Positions 22,998 to 32,002 are shown, numbered from the stretch's first letter. The stretch is DNA of 64,000 nucleotides from JAIQFR01 sp041494445 (GCA_041494445.1 JBGQAU010000005.1:4920-68919), one strand, 5' to 3'. Numbers and translations: made by a program. The notes: generated from the sequence alone by a model not told the origin.

Positions 22998-24356
22998 CTA
23001 CCCCGTGAGCCCGCTCCGCTCCAGGAACTGGACGTCGTACCCGCCGCGCGCGAATTCCGGGTGCTCGAGGATCGCCCGGTGGAGCGGGATCGTGGTGCGC
23101 ACTCCCTCGATGCGCAGGCTCGCCAGCGCGATCTTCGCCGCCTCGATCGCGCGCGGCCGGTCCGCGGCGTGCACGATCAGCTTGCCCACCATCGAGTCGT
23201 AGTTCGGCGGAATCCGATACCCCTGGCGCACCGCGGAGTCCCAGCGCACCCGGGTCCCGGGCCCGGCGGCCGTGGGCGGCTCGAACGCGATGATCGTGCC
23301 GGGATCCGGCCGGAACCCATTCGCCGGATCTTCCGCGTTGATGCGAAGCTCGATGGCATGCCCCGCGAAGGTCACGTCCTCCTGACGCAGACGGAGCGGG
23401 TGCAAAGCGGCCAGGCGAATCTGCTCCACGACCAGGTCGACCCCCGTGACCATCTCGGTGACCGGGTGCTCCACCTGGAGCCGCGCGTTCATCTCCATGA
23501 AGAACAGCGAGCCGTCGGCGGCGCGGAGGAACTCCACCGTGCCCGCGTTGCGATAGCCGAGGGACGCCACGGCGTGAGCCACGCGCTCGCCGATCGAGAC
23601 CCGCGTGGGAGCGTCCATGACCGGGGAGGGCGATTCCTCGAGAAGCTTCTGATGATGCCTCTGAATCGAGCACTCGCGCTCGCCGAGATGAATCCCCTTT
23701 CCGAACGCGTCGCAGAGCACCTGGAACTCGACGTGGCGCCCCCCGTCGATGTACTTCTCGAGGTAGAGGCCCCCGTTGCCGAAGGCCTTCTCCGCCTCGA
23801 GCGCCGCCTCGCCGAAAGCGCGATCGAGATCGCCCTCGCCCGCGCACAGGCGCATCCCGCGCCCGCCCCCTCCGGCCACGGCCTTGAGCAGGACGGGATA
23901 GCCGATCCGGGCGGCCTCGGACCGCGCATCCTCGAGGCCCGTGAGGACGCCGTCGCTCCCGGGAATCGTGGGGACGCCCGCGGCCGCGAGGGTGCGTTTC
24001 GCCTCGACCTTGTCCCCCACCCTCCGGATCGCCGCGGGACCCGGCCCGATGAACGTGATCCCCTGCTGCTCCGCCCGTGCGGCGAAGACCGCGTTCTCCG
24101 CGAGGAAGCCGTATCCGGGGTGGACGGCCTGGCAGCCGGTCTGCTCGGCGGCTTGCAGGATCGACCCCGCGTCGAGGTAGGACCGGTCGGCGCGCGCCGG
24201 TCCGATGCAGACCGTGGCGTCCGCCTCGGCGAGCCAGGGGCCGTCGCGGTCCGCCTCCGAGAAGACGGCCACGGTCTCGATTCCGAGCCCCTTCGCGGCG
24301 CGGATCACCCGGAGCGCGATCTCCCCCCGGTTGGCGACCAGGATCCTCCGGAACAC
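22998..24356 (-). CDS. accC: Biotin carboxylase subunit of acyl-CoA carboxylase
   Basis: A 452-residue ATP-grasp enzyme that carboxylates biotin with bicarbonate and ATP. Motifs: RRILVANRGEIALR at the N-terminus, VHPGYGFLAENA, the ATP-grasp glycine loop GGGGRGM, and EMNARLQVEHPVTE near the catalytic site, with NPLFPPNYDSMVGKLI-type C-terminal motif (IPPNYDSMVGKLIV). The start is a GTG preceded by AAGGGGGAG; longer frames extend into the divergent promoter region. It is the first gene of the acyl-CoA carboxylase operon. The carrier protein is a separate gene. Confidence 0.93.
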   Translation of the reverse strand: MFRRILVANRGEIALRVIRAAKGLGIETVAVFSEADRDGPWLAEADATVCIGPARADRSYLDAGSILQAAEQTGCQAVHPGYGFLAENAVFAARAEQQGITFIGPGPAAIRRVGDKVEAKRTLAAAGVPTIPGSDGVLTGLEDARSEAARIGYPVLLKAVAGGGGRGMRLCAGEGDLDRAFGEAALEAEKAFGNGGLYLEKYIDGGRHVEFQVLCDAFGKGIHLGERECSIQRHHQKLLEESPSPVMDAPTRVSIGERVAHAVASLGYRNAGTVEFLRAADGSLFFMEMNARLQVEHPVTEMVTGVDLVVEQIRLAALHPLRLRQEDVTFAGHAIELRINAEDPANGFRPDPGTIIAFEPPTAAGPGTRVRWDSAVRQGYRIPPNYDSMVGKLIVHAADRPRAIEAAKIALASLRIEGVRTTIPLHRAILEHPEFARGGYDVQFLERSGLTG

Positions 24357-24375
24357 CTTTCTCCCCCTTCGAAAC

Positions 24376-24423
24376 GGCCGAGAGAGTCTAACCGGGGTCG
24401 CTCCCGCAGGCAATCTCTCGGCC
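24376..24423. promoter_or_regulatory. Inverted repeat in accC/aminotransferase divergent gap
   Basis: GGCCGAGAGA (24376-24385) and TCTCTCGGCC (24414-24423) are perfect 10-base inverted repeats separated by 28 bases, 20 bases upstream of the accC start. They could be an operator bound by a dimer with two sites, or form a leader hairpin. No regulator gene is adjacent. Confidence 0.4.
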
Positions 24424-24507
24424 TGTCGGAGTTCATTCCGATCCGCTACACTGACGTCCCTTCCCAACGCGTGCCCGCCGGCCACGGACCGCGGGAGGAG
24501 AGCGAAG

Positions 24508-25722
24508 ATGCCCCAACCCAAGCGCCTCTCACGACGAGCCCTTGAGATGCCCGCCTCCCCGATCCGCCGCCTCGCTCCGTTCGCTACGGAGGCACGCAAG
24601 GCCGGCAAGACGATCTACCCGCTCAACATCGGCCAGCCCGACATCCCCACCCCGAAGGAGATCCTGGACCGCCTCCGGAGCTTCGGCGAGCGCAACGTCG
24701 CGTACGGCCCCTCCCAGGGGTTGCCGGAGTTCATCGAGACGCTGCGCGGCTACTACGCGCGGGTCGGCCTTTCCGTCGCCGCCGAGGAGATCTTCGTGAC
24801 GACCGGCGGGAGCGAGGCGATCCTGTTCGTCCTGGCCGCGCTCGCGGACGACGGCGACGACGTTCTGGTCTTCGAGCCCTTTTACACGAACTACAGCGGC
24901 TTCGCCGCGCTGATCGGCGTCAGGCTCGTCCCGGTCACGACCCGGGCCGAGGACGGCTACCATCTCCCCTCGCGGAGCGAGATCGAAGCGAAGATCGGGC
25001 CGAAGACCCGCGCGATCCTCATCTGCTCCCCCAACAACCCCACCGGCACCGTCTATACCGACGAGGAAATGGATCTCCTGGGCGCGATCTGCCGCGATCG
25101 AGACCTCCACCTGATCTCCGACGAGGTCTACCGGGAATTCGCGTACGATGGGCGGAAGCAGCGGTCGGTGCTCACCTTGGAGGGGCTCGAAGACCGCGCC
25201 GTCATGGTGGACAGCCTGTCGAAGCGCGTGTCGCTGTGCGGCATGAGGATCGGGAACATCGTCAGCCGGAACCGCGACCTCATGGCCGCGGTGCTGAAGT
25301 TCGGCCAGGCGCGGCTGTGCCCGCCCACCGTCGGCCAGTTCGCGGCGTGCGCGCTGGGGAGCGTCCCTCCGTCCTACATCGAAGGGGTGATCCGGGAGTA
25401 CCAGCGACGGCGCGACGTGGTCTACGCCGCGCTCGCGAAAGCACCCGGCGTGACCGTGCGGAAGCCGGAAGGGGCGTTCTACCTCTGCGTCAGGCTGCCG
25501 GTCGACAACGCGGAGCGCTTCGCGATCTACATGCTCCGCGACTTCGCGATGGACGGCGAGACGGTGATGGTCGCTCCCGCCGACGGCTTCTACGCGACGC
25601 CCGGCCTGGGCCGGGACGAGGTGCGGATCGCGTACGTACTCGAGGAGGCCAAGCTGGTCCGCGCGATGGCGATCTTGACCTCGGCGCTCGGGGCCTACCC
25701 GGGCAAGACCGTGATGGTTTAG
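24508..25722 (+). CDS. Class I/II PLP aminotransferase (aspartate aminotransferase family)
   Basis: A 404-residue fold-type I aminotransferase. Visible motifs: NIGQPDIPTP, TTGGSEAILF (cofactor phosphate region), PNNPTGTVY, ISDEVYREF (Asp to the pyridine nitrogen) and SLSKRVSLCGMRIG with the PLP lysine, and a C-terminal arginine region. It probably transfers amino groups from aspartate or a similar amino acid to 2-oxoglutarate. GGGAGGAG lies upstream of the ATG. It is divergent from accC; the exact substrate is not decidable. Confidence 0.85.
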   Translation: MPQPKRLSRRALEMPASPIRRLAPFATEARKAGKTIYPLNIGQPDIPTPKEILDRLRSFGERNVAYGPSQGLPEFIETLRGYYARVGLSVAAEEIFVTTGGSEAILFVLAALADDGDDVLVFEPFYTNYSGFAALIGVRLVPVTTRAEDGYHLPSRSEIEAKIGPKTRAILICSPNNPTGTVYTDEEMDLLGAICRDRDLHLISDEVYREFAYDGRKQRSVLTLEGLEDRAVMVDSLSKRVSLCGMRIGNIVSRNRDLMAAVLKFGQARLCPPTVGQFAACALGSVPPSYIEGVIREYQRRRDVVYAALAKAPGVTVRKPEGAFYLCVRLPVDNAERFAIYMLRDFAMDGETVMVAPADGFYATPGLGRDEVRIAYVLEEAKLVRAMAILTSALGAYPGKTVMV

Positions 25723-25745
25723 GAGGTCGGCGAACTGGCGGCGGG

Positions 25746-25774
25746 TTGTCCCCAACGCCTGATTCCGGTACAAT
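25746..25774 (+). promoter_or_regulatory. Sigma70-like promoter of the nfnAB-like pair
   Basis: TTGTCC (25746-25751), 17 bases, TACAAT (25769-25774), about 53 bases upstream of the NfnA-like start and after the aminotransferase stop. Good spacing and near-consensus boxes. Confidence 0.55.
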
Positions 25775-25827
25775 CAGGACTCATTTGGGTCGGAATTGAC
25801 CGCTCCCTGCGCGGCCGGAGGGAACCG

Positions 25828-26661
25828 ATGCACTCCGTGCTCTCACGCGACGAGCTCTCGCCCAACGTCGTGCGGCTCGTCGTCGAGGCTCCCCGGATCG
25901 CGGAGATCCGCCATCCCGGCCAGTTCGTGATCGTGCGCCGGGCGCCGGGCTGCGAGAGGATTCCCCTAACGATCGCCGACGCGGACGCATCGGCGGGGAC
26001 CATCACGCTGGTGATCCAGGCGGTGGGCAAGAGCACCACCGAGCTCACGGCCTTGCGGCAGGGGGACTCGATCCGCGATGTCGCGGGACCCCTCGGGCAC
26101 ACCACCGAGCTGCTCGAGTCGGGCCGGGCGGTCTGCGTCGGCGGCGGCGTCGGGACGGCGGTCGTGTACCCGATCGCCCAGGAGCTGAACCGGCGCGGGG
26201 TGCGCGTCACCAGCGTGATCGGCGGCCGCTCCCGCGAGTGGGTGATCTACGAGCAGGAGCTGCGCGGGCAGGGCGAGGTCGTCGTGTGCACCGACGACGG
26301 AAGCTACGGGCGCCCCGGCTTCGTGACGGAGGCGCTCAAGGACGTCCTCGCGTCCGGCGGGGTCGATGCGGTGTACGCCGTGGGTCCGGTCCCGATGATG
26401 CGCGCGGTCGTGGAGATCACCCGGCCTCTTAGGGTCCGCACGATCGTGTCGCTGAATCCGATCATGGTGGATGGGACCGGGATGTGCGGCGGCTGCCGCG
26501 TGACGGTCGGCGGCGAGACGAAGTACGCCTGTGTCGACGGCCCTGAGTTCGACGGTCACCTGGTGAACTTCGACGAGCTCAAGGATCGGCTGACCACGTA
26601 CAGGGAATTCGAGCAGGCCGCGCTCGCCAGCCTGGAACACGAGTGCAAGATCGGGCGGTGA
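25828..26661 (+). CDS. NfnA/SudB-like FAD/NAD-binding ferredoxin reductase subunit
   Basis: A 277-residue flavoprotein of the dihydroorotate dehydrogenase electron-transfer (PyrK) family. N-terminal FAD-binding barrel (HPGQFVIVR, RIPLTIAD), NAD-binding half (CVGGGVGTAVVYPIA, YAVGPVPMMRAV), and a C-terminal [2Fe-2S] site made by DGTGMCGGCRV and YACVDGPEFDG. In NfnAB or sulfide dehydrogenase it pairs with the next gene and bifurcates electrons between NADH, NADPH and ferredoxin. The stop is 28 bases from the partner, so they form an operon. Confidence 0.85.
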   Translation: MHSVLSRDELSPNVVRLVVEAPRIAEIRHPGQFVIVRRAPGCERIPLTIADADASAGTITLVIQAVGKSTTELTALRQGDSIRDVAGPLGHTTELLESGRAVCVGGGVGTAVVYPIAQELNRRGVRVTSVIGGRSREWVIYEQELRGQGEVVVCTDDGSYGRPGFVTEALKDVLASGGVDAVYAVGPVPMMRAVVEITRPLRVRTIVSLNPIMVDGTGMCGGCRVTVGGETKYACVDGPEFDGHLVNFDELKDRLTTYREFEQAALASLEHECKIGR

Positions 26662-26689
26662 GGCGTCGCCGATCCGGGAGGCCAGGGAA

Positions 26690-28123
26690 ATGTCCGAACC
26701 CCGACCGTTGACCCCGAAGGAGCGGATGGCCATCGAGCGTCAGAAGATGGTCGAGCAGGACCCCTCCGCGCGTACCAAGAACTTCGACGAGGTCAACCTG
26801 GGCTATCCCGAGCAGCTCGCGATGCTCGAGGCGCGGCGGTGCCTGCAGTGCAAGACCGCCAAGTGCATCGAGGGGTGCCCCGTCGCCGTGGACATTCCGA
26901 CGTTCATCCGGCACCTGTCCGAGGGAAACCTGCCGGCCGCCGCGGAGATCCTCCTCAAGGACAACTCCCTGCCCGCGGTCACCGGTAGGGTCTGCCCCCA
27001 GGAGACCCAGTGCGAGGCCGTGTGCATCCGCGGGAACAAGAGCACGCCGGTCGCCGTCGGCTACCTCGAGCGCTTCGTCGCGGATTGGGCGCTGTCCCGC
27101 AAGGACGGGGTGCCCTTCCGCGAGGCTCCGAGGAGCGGCAAGAAGGTCGCCGTGGTCGGGTCCGGCCCCGGGGGGCTCACGGCGGCGGGAGAGTTGATCC
27201 AGCACGGCCACGACGTGACCGTCTTCGAGGCGTTCCACGCGCCGGGGGGCGTGCTCATCTACGGGATCCCCGAGTTCCGCCTGCCGAAGGACCTCGTGCA
27301 GAAGGAGGTCGACCGGCTGGTCCGGCACGGCGTCAAGATCGAGTTCAACTCCATCGTCGGCAAGACCTACACCCTGCCGGACTTGAGAGCGCGCTTCGAC
27401 GCGGTGTTCATCGCCGTCGGGGCCGGCCTTCCGGTGTTCATGAACGTGCCCGGCGAGAACTACAAGGGCGTCTACTCCGCCAACGAGTACCTGACCCGCG
27501 TGAACCTCATGGGCGCGTGGGCGTCCGGCGCGGCGACGCCGGTGCTCAAGGGAAAGCGCGTCGCGGTCGTGGGCGGCGGCAACGTGGCCATGGATTCGGT
27601 CCGGACCTCGAAGCGACTCGGCGCCGACGAGTCGATCATCGTCTACCGCCGCAGCCGCGTCGAGATGCCCGCCCGCGTCGAGGAGGTCCACCACGCGGAG
27701 GAGGAGGGGATCCGGTTCGACCTCCTCGTCGCGCCGGTCGAGGTGCTCGGCAACGAGCAGGGGTGGGTCTCGGGGCTCAAGTGCGTCCGGATGGAGCTGG
27801 GCGAGCCGGACGCGTCCGGGCGACGCCGGCCCGTCCCGATCGCCGGATCCGAGTACGTCATCCCCTGCGACATCGTCGTCGTCGCCATCGGGACCCGGGC
27901 GAACCCGCTGCTCACGGCCACCTGCCCCGAGCTCAAGCTGAACCGATGGGGATACATCGAGGTGGACGCCAACGGCATGACGAACCTTCCCGGCGTGTTC
28001 GCGGGGGGGGACATCGTGCGCGGCGCCGCGACCGTCATCCTCGCGATGGGGGACGGCAAGACCGCGGCCAAGGCGATCGGAGCGTACCTCGCGGGGGAGC
28101 AGCAGCTCCCGGTCGTGTCCTAG
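26690..28123 (+). CDS. NfnB/GltA-like FAD-dependent NADPH oxidoreductase subunit
   Basis: A 477-residue glutamate-synthase-small-subunit-type protein. The N-terminus has two iron-sulfur motifs (CLQCKTAKCIEGCPV and CPQETQCEAVC), then the FAD-binding fold (VVGSGPGGLTAAGEL), NADPH-binding fold (VVGGGNVAMDSVRT), and the final GVFAGGDIVRGAATVILAMGDG. Together with the preceding gene it matches NfnAB or the homotetrameric glutamate synthase-like transhydrogenases. Without a large glutamate synthase gene nearby the NfnAB role is favoured. Its stop overlaps the stop of the convergent glycosyltransferase. Confidence 0.88.
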   Translation: MSEPRPLTPKERMAIERQKMVEQDPSARTKNFDEVNLGYPEQLAMLEARRCLQCKTAKCIEGCPVAVDIPTFIRHLSEGNLPAAAEILLKDNSLPAVTGRVCPQETQCEAVCIRGNKSTPVAVGYLERFVADWALSRKDGVPFREAPRSGKKVAVVGSGPGGLTAAGELIQHGHDVTVFEAFHAPGGVLIYGIPEFRLPKDLVQKEVDRLVRHGVKIEFNSIVGKTYTLPDLRARFDAVFIAVGAGLPVFMNVPGENYKGVYSANEYLTRVNLMGAWASGAATPVLKGKRVAVVGGGNVAMDSVRTSKRLGADESIIVYRRSRVEMPARVEEVHHAEEEGIRFDLLVAPVEVLGNEQGWVSGLKCVRMELGEPDASGRRRPVPIAGSEYVIPCDIVVVAIGTRANPLLTATCPELKLNRWGYIEVDANGMTNLPGVFAGGDIVRGAATVILAMGDGKTAAKAIGAYLAGEQQLPVVS

Positions 28124-29154
28124 GAGCGGGCGCCGATCGCCTCGTCGAGCGCCGCGATCACCCGCTCCGCGCCGATCTCCCGCATGCAGCGGAAGTGACC
28201 GAGCGGGCAGACCCGCGGCCCGTGCCGGTCGCACGGCCGGCACGCGAGGGCGGGGTGCTCGACGATCCGATGCGCCTCGCCGAACGGGGTGTAGCCGAAC
28301 GAGGGGACCGTCGGTCCGAAGATCGCGACCACGGGAGTCCCGACGGCGCCGGCCAGGTGACCCGCACCGCTGTCGTTGGACACCAGGGCGCGCGCGCGGG
28401 CCAGCACGGCGGCTAGCTCCGGGATCCGGCACCTCCCCGCGAGGTTCGCCGCGCGCGCTCCGGCGGCCTCGGCAACTTCCTCGCAGAGCGCGCGCTCCGC
28501 CGCCGACCCCACCAGGACCGGCGCCAGGCCGCGTGAGGCGGCCGCGCGGACGACCGCGGCAAAGCCTTCGGGCAGCCAGCGCTTGGTCCCCCAGATCGAC
28601 CCCGGCGCGACCGCGAGAACCGGCTCCCCCTCCCCGATGCCCGCCTCCGCGAGCAGCGCGCGTGCCCGCTCGCGGGCCTCGGGGACGACGCGGATCTCGG
28701 GGCGCGGGTCCGCCGCGCGAGGGTCGCCTCCCGCCGGAAGCGCCAGAGCGAGGTAGCGCCGGACGGCGTGGTCCGAGGGAGTCCACGGGACCCGCTCCGT
28801 GTAGGCGAAGCGCCCCGGCGCGCCGGCGAAACCGATCCTGAGGCCCGCCCCGCTCAGGAGCACGATGAGGCCGGTCCTCGCCGAGCGCTGAGCGGCGACG
28901 GCCACGTCCGGCCGGCCCGCGCGCACGCGCCGCACAACGCCCGCCAGGCCGAGCGGCCCGCGGTCCCCTCCCCTCTTGTCGAGGATCTCGATCGCGTCCA
29001 CCGACGGATGGCCCGCGAGCGTTTCGGCACCGACCGGCGTCGTCACCACGGTGAGCGGCGCGGACGGCCTCGCGCGACGCAGCTCCCGGAGGAGCGGGGT
29101 CGTGAGGACCACGTCGCCGAGAAACGCGGTCTGGACGACGACCGTGCCGGCCAT
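28120..29154 (-). CDS. ADP-heptose:LPS heptosyltransferase (glycosyltransferase 9)
   Basis: A 344-residue GT-B enzyme. Motifs: QTAFLGDVVLTTPLLREL at the N-terminus, PGSIWGTKRWLPEGF for nucleotide-sugar binding and SNDSGAGHLAGAVGTPVVAIFGPT in the C-terminal domain, all typical of WaaF/WaaC. It adds heptose to the lipopolysaccharide core, so the cell is probably diderm. A Cys-rich tail segment (CRPCDRHGPRVCPLGHFRC) is common in these families. The start ATG overlaps the stop of the upstream gene (TGATG). Confidence 0.85.
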   Translation of the reverse strand: MAGTVVVQTAFLGDVVLTTPLLRELRRARPSAPLTVVTTPVGAETLAGHPSVDAIEILDKRGGDRGPLGLAGVVRRVRAGRPDVAVAAQRSARTGLIVLLSGAGLRIGFAGAPGRFAYTERVPWTPSDHAVRRYLALALPAGGDPRAADPRPEIRVVPEARERARALLAEAGIGEGEPVLAVAPGSIWGTKRWLPEGFAAVVRAAASRGLAPVLVGSAAERALCEEVAEAAGARAANLAGRCRIPELAAVLARARALVSNDSGAGHLAGAVGTPVVAIFGPTVPSFGYTPFGEAHRIVEHPALACRPCDRHGPRVCPLGHFRCMREIGAERVIAALDEAIGARS

Positions 29155-30119
29155 CAGTCTTGGGCGGCGCGCCGCTGCCGCTCGAGAGCGATCGCCGCCG
29201 AGAGCAGCGGAACGTTGATCTCGTGATGGCCGACGAGCGCGAACGCCCGCCCCTTTCCCGCCGTCGGGCGCCGGAGCACGTTCTCCTCGGTGCGGTAGTG
29301 CCGGATCATGTCCAGGTTCGCGGTGGCGAGCCCGGAAACGTCGTGCCCGAGGTTCTCGGCGACCGAGAGCGCCTTGAGGAACACCTCCGGAAGCTGGACC
29401 GCCGAGCCGCAGTTGATCCAGACCCCGCCCTGAAGCCGGCCGACGAGCGTGACCAGCCGCCTGAAATCGGTGTACGTTGCGGCCCCGATCGCGGCCCCGT
29501 CGGCGCTGGGATGCTGGTGCACGATGTCGCTTCCGATCGCGACGTGGACCGTCGCGGGCACCCCCATCTCCCAGGCGCGGCCGAGGAGGCTCCTGTCGCG
29601 GAACGGGCGGCCGGATTCCACGATCCTCCGTCCGAGGGTCTCGCCGAGACCGTCGCCCCGCGAGGCCGCCTCGGACGCGGCCTCGTTGAGCTCGCGCCCG
29701 GTCTCCTCGGCCATTCCGAACCGGCCGAGGTGGAGTCCCGCCGCGACGTCCTCGGAGGTGGCCCCGATGGCCGCCACCTCCCAGTCGTGGATCGCCCCGG
29801 CGCCGTTCAAGGCCAGCGACGTCAGCGCCCCGTCCTCCATCATCTGGATCATCACGGGGGAGAGGCCGACCTTCACCACGTGCGCCCCGACGGCCCACGC
29901 CACCGGGCGCTGGTGCGCGAGGGCGTCGGCGATCGCGGCGGCGAGGTCGCGCAGCGTCCGGACGGCCAGCACGTCACTCAAACCGCCGAGGAACGCCTCG
30001 AGAGAGCCCGCCGGGTCCACGCGAGCCGCGAACTCCGAGACGGCCACCTTGTTCCGCCGCTCCGCGAGCGGGTACGTGTGCACCTTCGACAGATCGGCCG
30101 GGGGAACGCGATCACGCAT
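29154..30119 (-). CDS. Deoxyhypusine-synthase-superfamily-like conserved protein
   Basis: A 321-residue conserved protein. It has VGAHVVKVGLSPVMIQMM, ALNGAGAIHDWEVA and GATSEDVAAGL, patterns that recall the NAD-binding core of the deoxyhypusine synthase family, and later VHVAIGSDIVHQHPSADG and VGHHEINVPLL. The classic KHH active-site lysine motif is not seen. Bacteria lack the eIF5A substrate, so its reaction is unknown. The gene is coupled to the heptosyltransferase gene, hinting at envelope sugar metabolism. The start ATG has GGAGG upstream. Family assignment is from motif memory and only moderately sure. Confidence 0.5.
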   Translation of the reverse strand: MRDRVPPADLSKVHTYPLAERRNKVAVSEFAARVDPAGSLEAFLGGLSDVLAVRTLRDLAAAIADALAHQRPVAWAVGAHVVKVGLSPVMIQMMEDGALTSLALNGAGAIHDWEVAAIGATSEDVAAGLHLGRFGMAEETGRELNEAASEAASRGDGLGETLGRRIVESGRPFRDRSLLGRAWEMGVPATVHVAIGSDIVHQHPSADGAAIGAATYTDFRRLVTLVGRLQGGVWINCGSAVQLPEVFLKALSVAENLGHDVSGLATANLDMIRHYRTEENVLRRPTAGKGRAFALVGHHEINVPLLSAAIALERQRRAAQD

Positions 30120-30228
30120 CGGAACCTCCCAGGCTGAAGAATAGCCCCGCTCCTGCGAAAACCCAAGGCGAGGTGCGCGGGTGGCCAGGGGCTTGCAGCG
30201 GCGACACGGAGCCTCTACGCTTCGCGTG

Positions 30229-31323
30229 ATGAGCGTCGCGGAGAACCCGATTGGGGTCCTGTTGCTGAACGTGGGCACGCCGGACGCGCCCGAGACGCGC
30301 GAGGTGCGTCGCTACATCGTGGAGTTCCTCTCCGACCCGCGCGTCCTGGACATGAACCCCGTCGCCCGGTTCCTGCTGCTCCGTCTGGTGATTCTTCCCT
30401 TCCGTCCCGCGCGCTCCGCCGAGGCGTATCGGAAGATCTGGACGGCGGGCGGCTTTCCCCTGCTCGTTCACGGCACCGCGCTTCGCGATGGGCTCGCCGC
30501 CAGGCTCGGCCTGAAGTATGTGGTAGCGCTGGCCATGCGATACGGCAAGCCTTCCCTCGCCGCAGCCATGGAGGATCTTCGCGCGCGCGGATGCGAGCGA
30601 ATCGTGGTCTTCCCGCTTTTCCCGCACTACGCCTCCGCCACGACCGGATCCGCCCTCGAGGCGGTGGAGCGGTACACCTCACGCACGCGGAACGCGCCGC
30701 CGCTGTCCGTGGTGCCTCCGTTCTACGCGGATCCGGGGTTCATCGAGGCGTTCGCGAGAAACACGCGCGCGGTCCTCGACGAGGCGCCTTCCGACCACGT
30801 GCTTTTCAGCTTCCACGGTCTCCCGGAGCGTCAGGTCCTGAAAGCCGATACGTCCGGTCGGCACTGCCTCAGGAGCGAGAGCTGCTGCGACGCGATCGGA
30901 CCCGCGAACCGGGACTGCTACCGCGCCCAGTGCTTCGAGACCGCGCGGCTGCTGTCCCGCGCGCTCGGTCTCAAGAAAGACGCCTGGTCCCTCGCCTTCC
31001 AGTCCCGCCTGGGCCGGGTTCCTTGGATCGAGCCCGCGACCGACCAGGTGGTCCCGGAGCTCGGCCGAAGTCGGGTCCAGAACCTCCTGGTGGTCTGCCC
31101 GGCGTTCGTCGCGGACTGCCTGGAGACGCTGGAGGAGATCGGGCTCCGCGCGGCGGAGAGCTTTCGAGCAGCGGGAGGTGGGACCCTGCGCCTCGTCCCA
31201 TCCCTCAATGCCACGGAGGCGTGGGTGGAGGCCGCCGAGCGGCTGGTGCGCCGCGCCGCCGGATGCGCCCTGTTTGCAGACTCGGGACCGATGTGGAATA
31301 CTGACCATAGAGGACTAAAGTAG
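30229..31323 (+). CDS. hemH: Ferrochelatase
   Basis: A 364-residue ferrochelatase inserting Fe2+ into protoporphyrin IX or coproporphyrin in the final steps of haem synthesis. Motifs: VLLLNVGTPDAP, YIVEFLSDPRVLD, FPLFPHYASATTG, FSFHGLPERQ with the metal-site His, and AFQSRLGRVPWIEP. A cysteine-rich stretch (HCLRSESCCDAI and DCYRAQC) could mark an iron-sulfur site or a local metal site, as seen in some bacterial enzymes. The start is placed at the ATG of MSVAENPIG; no strong ribosome site is visible. Confidence 0.92.
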   Translation: MSVAENPIGVLLLNVGTPDAPETREVRRYIVEFLSDPRVLDMNPVARFLLLRLVILPFRPARSAEAYRKIWTAGGFPLLVHGTALRDGLAARLGLKYVVALAMRYGKPSLAAAMEDLRARGCERIVVFPLFPHYASATTGSALEAVERYTSRTRNAPPLSVVPPFYADPGFIEAFARNTRAVLDEAPSDHVLFSFHGLPERQVLKADTSGRHCLRSESCCDAIGPANRDCYRAQCFETARLLSRALGLKKDAWSLAFQSRLGRVPWIEPATDQVVPELGRSRVQNLLVVCPAFVADCLETLEEIGLRAAESFRAAGGGTLRLVPSLNATEAWVEAAERLVRRAAGCALFADSGPMWNTDHRGLK

Positions 31324-31338
31324 TCCCCTATCACGACC

Positions 31339-31367
31339 CGTCGAAGCGCCCATCGGCGCTTACGACG
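31339..31367. promoter_or_regulatory. Stable hairpin upstream of yceI
   Basis: AAGCGCC-loop-GGCGCTT (31344-31361) extended by CGTCG/CGACG with one bulged base, 4 bases from the loop and only a few bases before the GGAGG site of the yceI-like gene. It could end the hemH transcript or control yceI translation. No T-tract follows. Confidence 0.4.
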
Positions 31368-31381
31368 GTCAGGAGGTCCGA

Positions 31382-32002
31382 ATGCGAGTCCGACCCATCC
31401 TGCTAGTGCTCCTCGTCGCGGCGCTCGCCTTCGCGACCCCCGCAGTCCGCGCGGCGGATACCTTCAACGTGGATTCCGCCCACAGCAACATCGGCTTCTC
31501 GATCCGCCACCTGATCTCCCGCGTGACCGGCCGCTTCACAGACTTCGGCGGAACTGTCGATCTCGATACCGCCGACCCGACCCGGTCCAGCGTCCGGTTC
31601 ACGATCAAGACGACCAGCATCGACACCGCTGAGCCGAAGCGCGACACCCACCTGAAATCTCCCGACTTCTTCGACGCGGCCAGGTACCCCGAGATGACCT
31701 TCATGAGCACGAAGATCGCGAAGGCCGGCGGGAGCACTTACCAGGTCACCGGCAGGTTCAGTCTCCACGGCGTCACGAAGGAGATCACCATCCCCGTCGA
31801 GGTCCTCGGGACGGCGAAGGACCCCTGGGGGAACGAGCGAGCCGGGTTCTCGACGTCGTTCACTCTCGACCGGAAGGACTACGGGATCGTCTGGAACAAG
31901 GTGCTCGACGCGGGCGGGACTTTCGTCGGCGACGAGGTCTCCGCCACGATCAATATCGAGGCGATCAAGGCGAAGCCCGCGGCGCCTCCCGCCGCCAAGT
32001 GA
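31382..32002 (+). CDS. Secreted YceI-family lipid-binding protein
   Basis: A 206-residue protein with a Sec signal peptide (residues 1-24, ending ARAA). The mature part is a YceI lipocalin-like barrel: FNVDSAHSNIGFSIRHL, GRFTDFGGTVD, SPDFFDAARYPEMTF and TGRFSLHGVTKEITIPVEV. YceI proteins bind polyisoprenoids or long-chain lipids in the periplasm. AGGAGG lies directly upstream of the ATG. A lysine-alanine tail follows the barrel. Confidence 0.92.
   Translation: MRVRPILLVLLVAALAFATPAVRAADTFNVDSAHSNIGFSIRHLISRVTGRFTDFGGTVDLDTADPTRSSVRFTIKTTSIDTAEPKRDTHLKSPDFFDAARYPEMTFMSTKIAKAGGSTYQVTGRFSLHGVTKEITIPVEVLGTAKDPWGNERAGFSTSFTLDRKDYGIVWNKVLDAGGTFVGDEVSATINIEAIKAKPAAPPAAK

Noticed and set aside
21142..23202. 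A 686-residue plus-strand open frame
   Set aside because: Antisense to the carboxyltransferase, which has clear motifs and codon use.
26579..28786. A 735-residue minus-strand open frame
   Set aside because: Antisense to the NfnA/B-like genes, rich in Arg, Gly and Asp; no recognisable domain.
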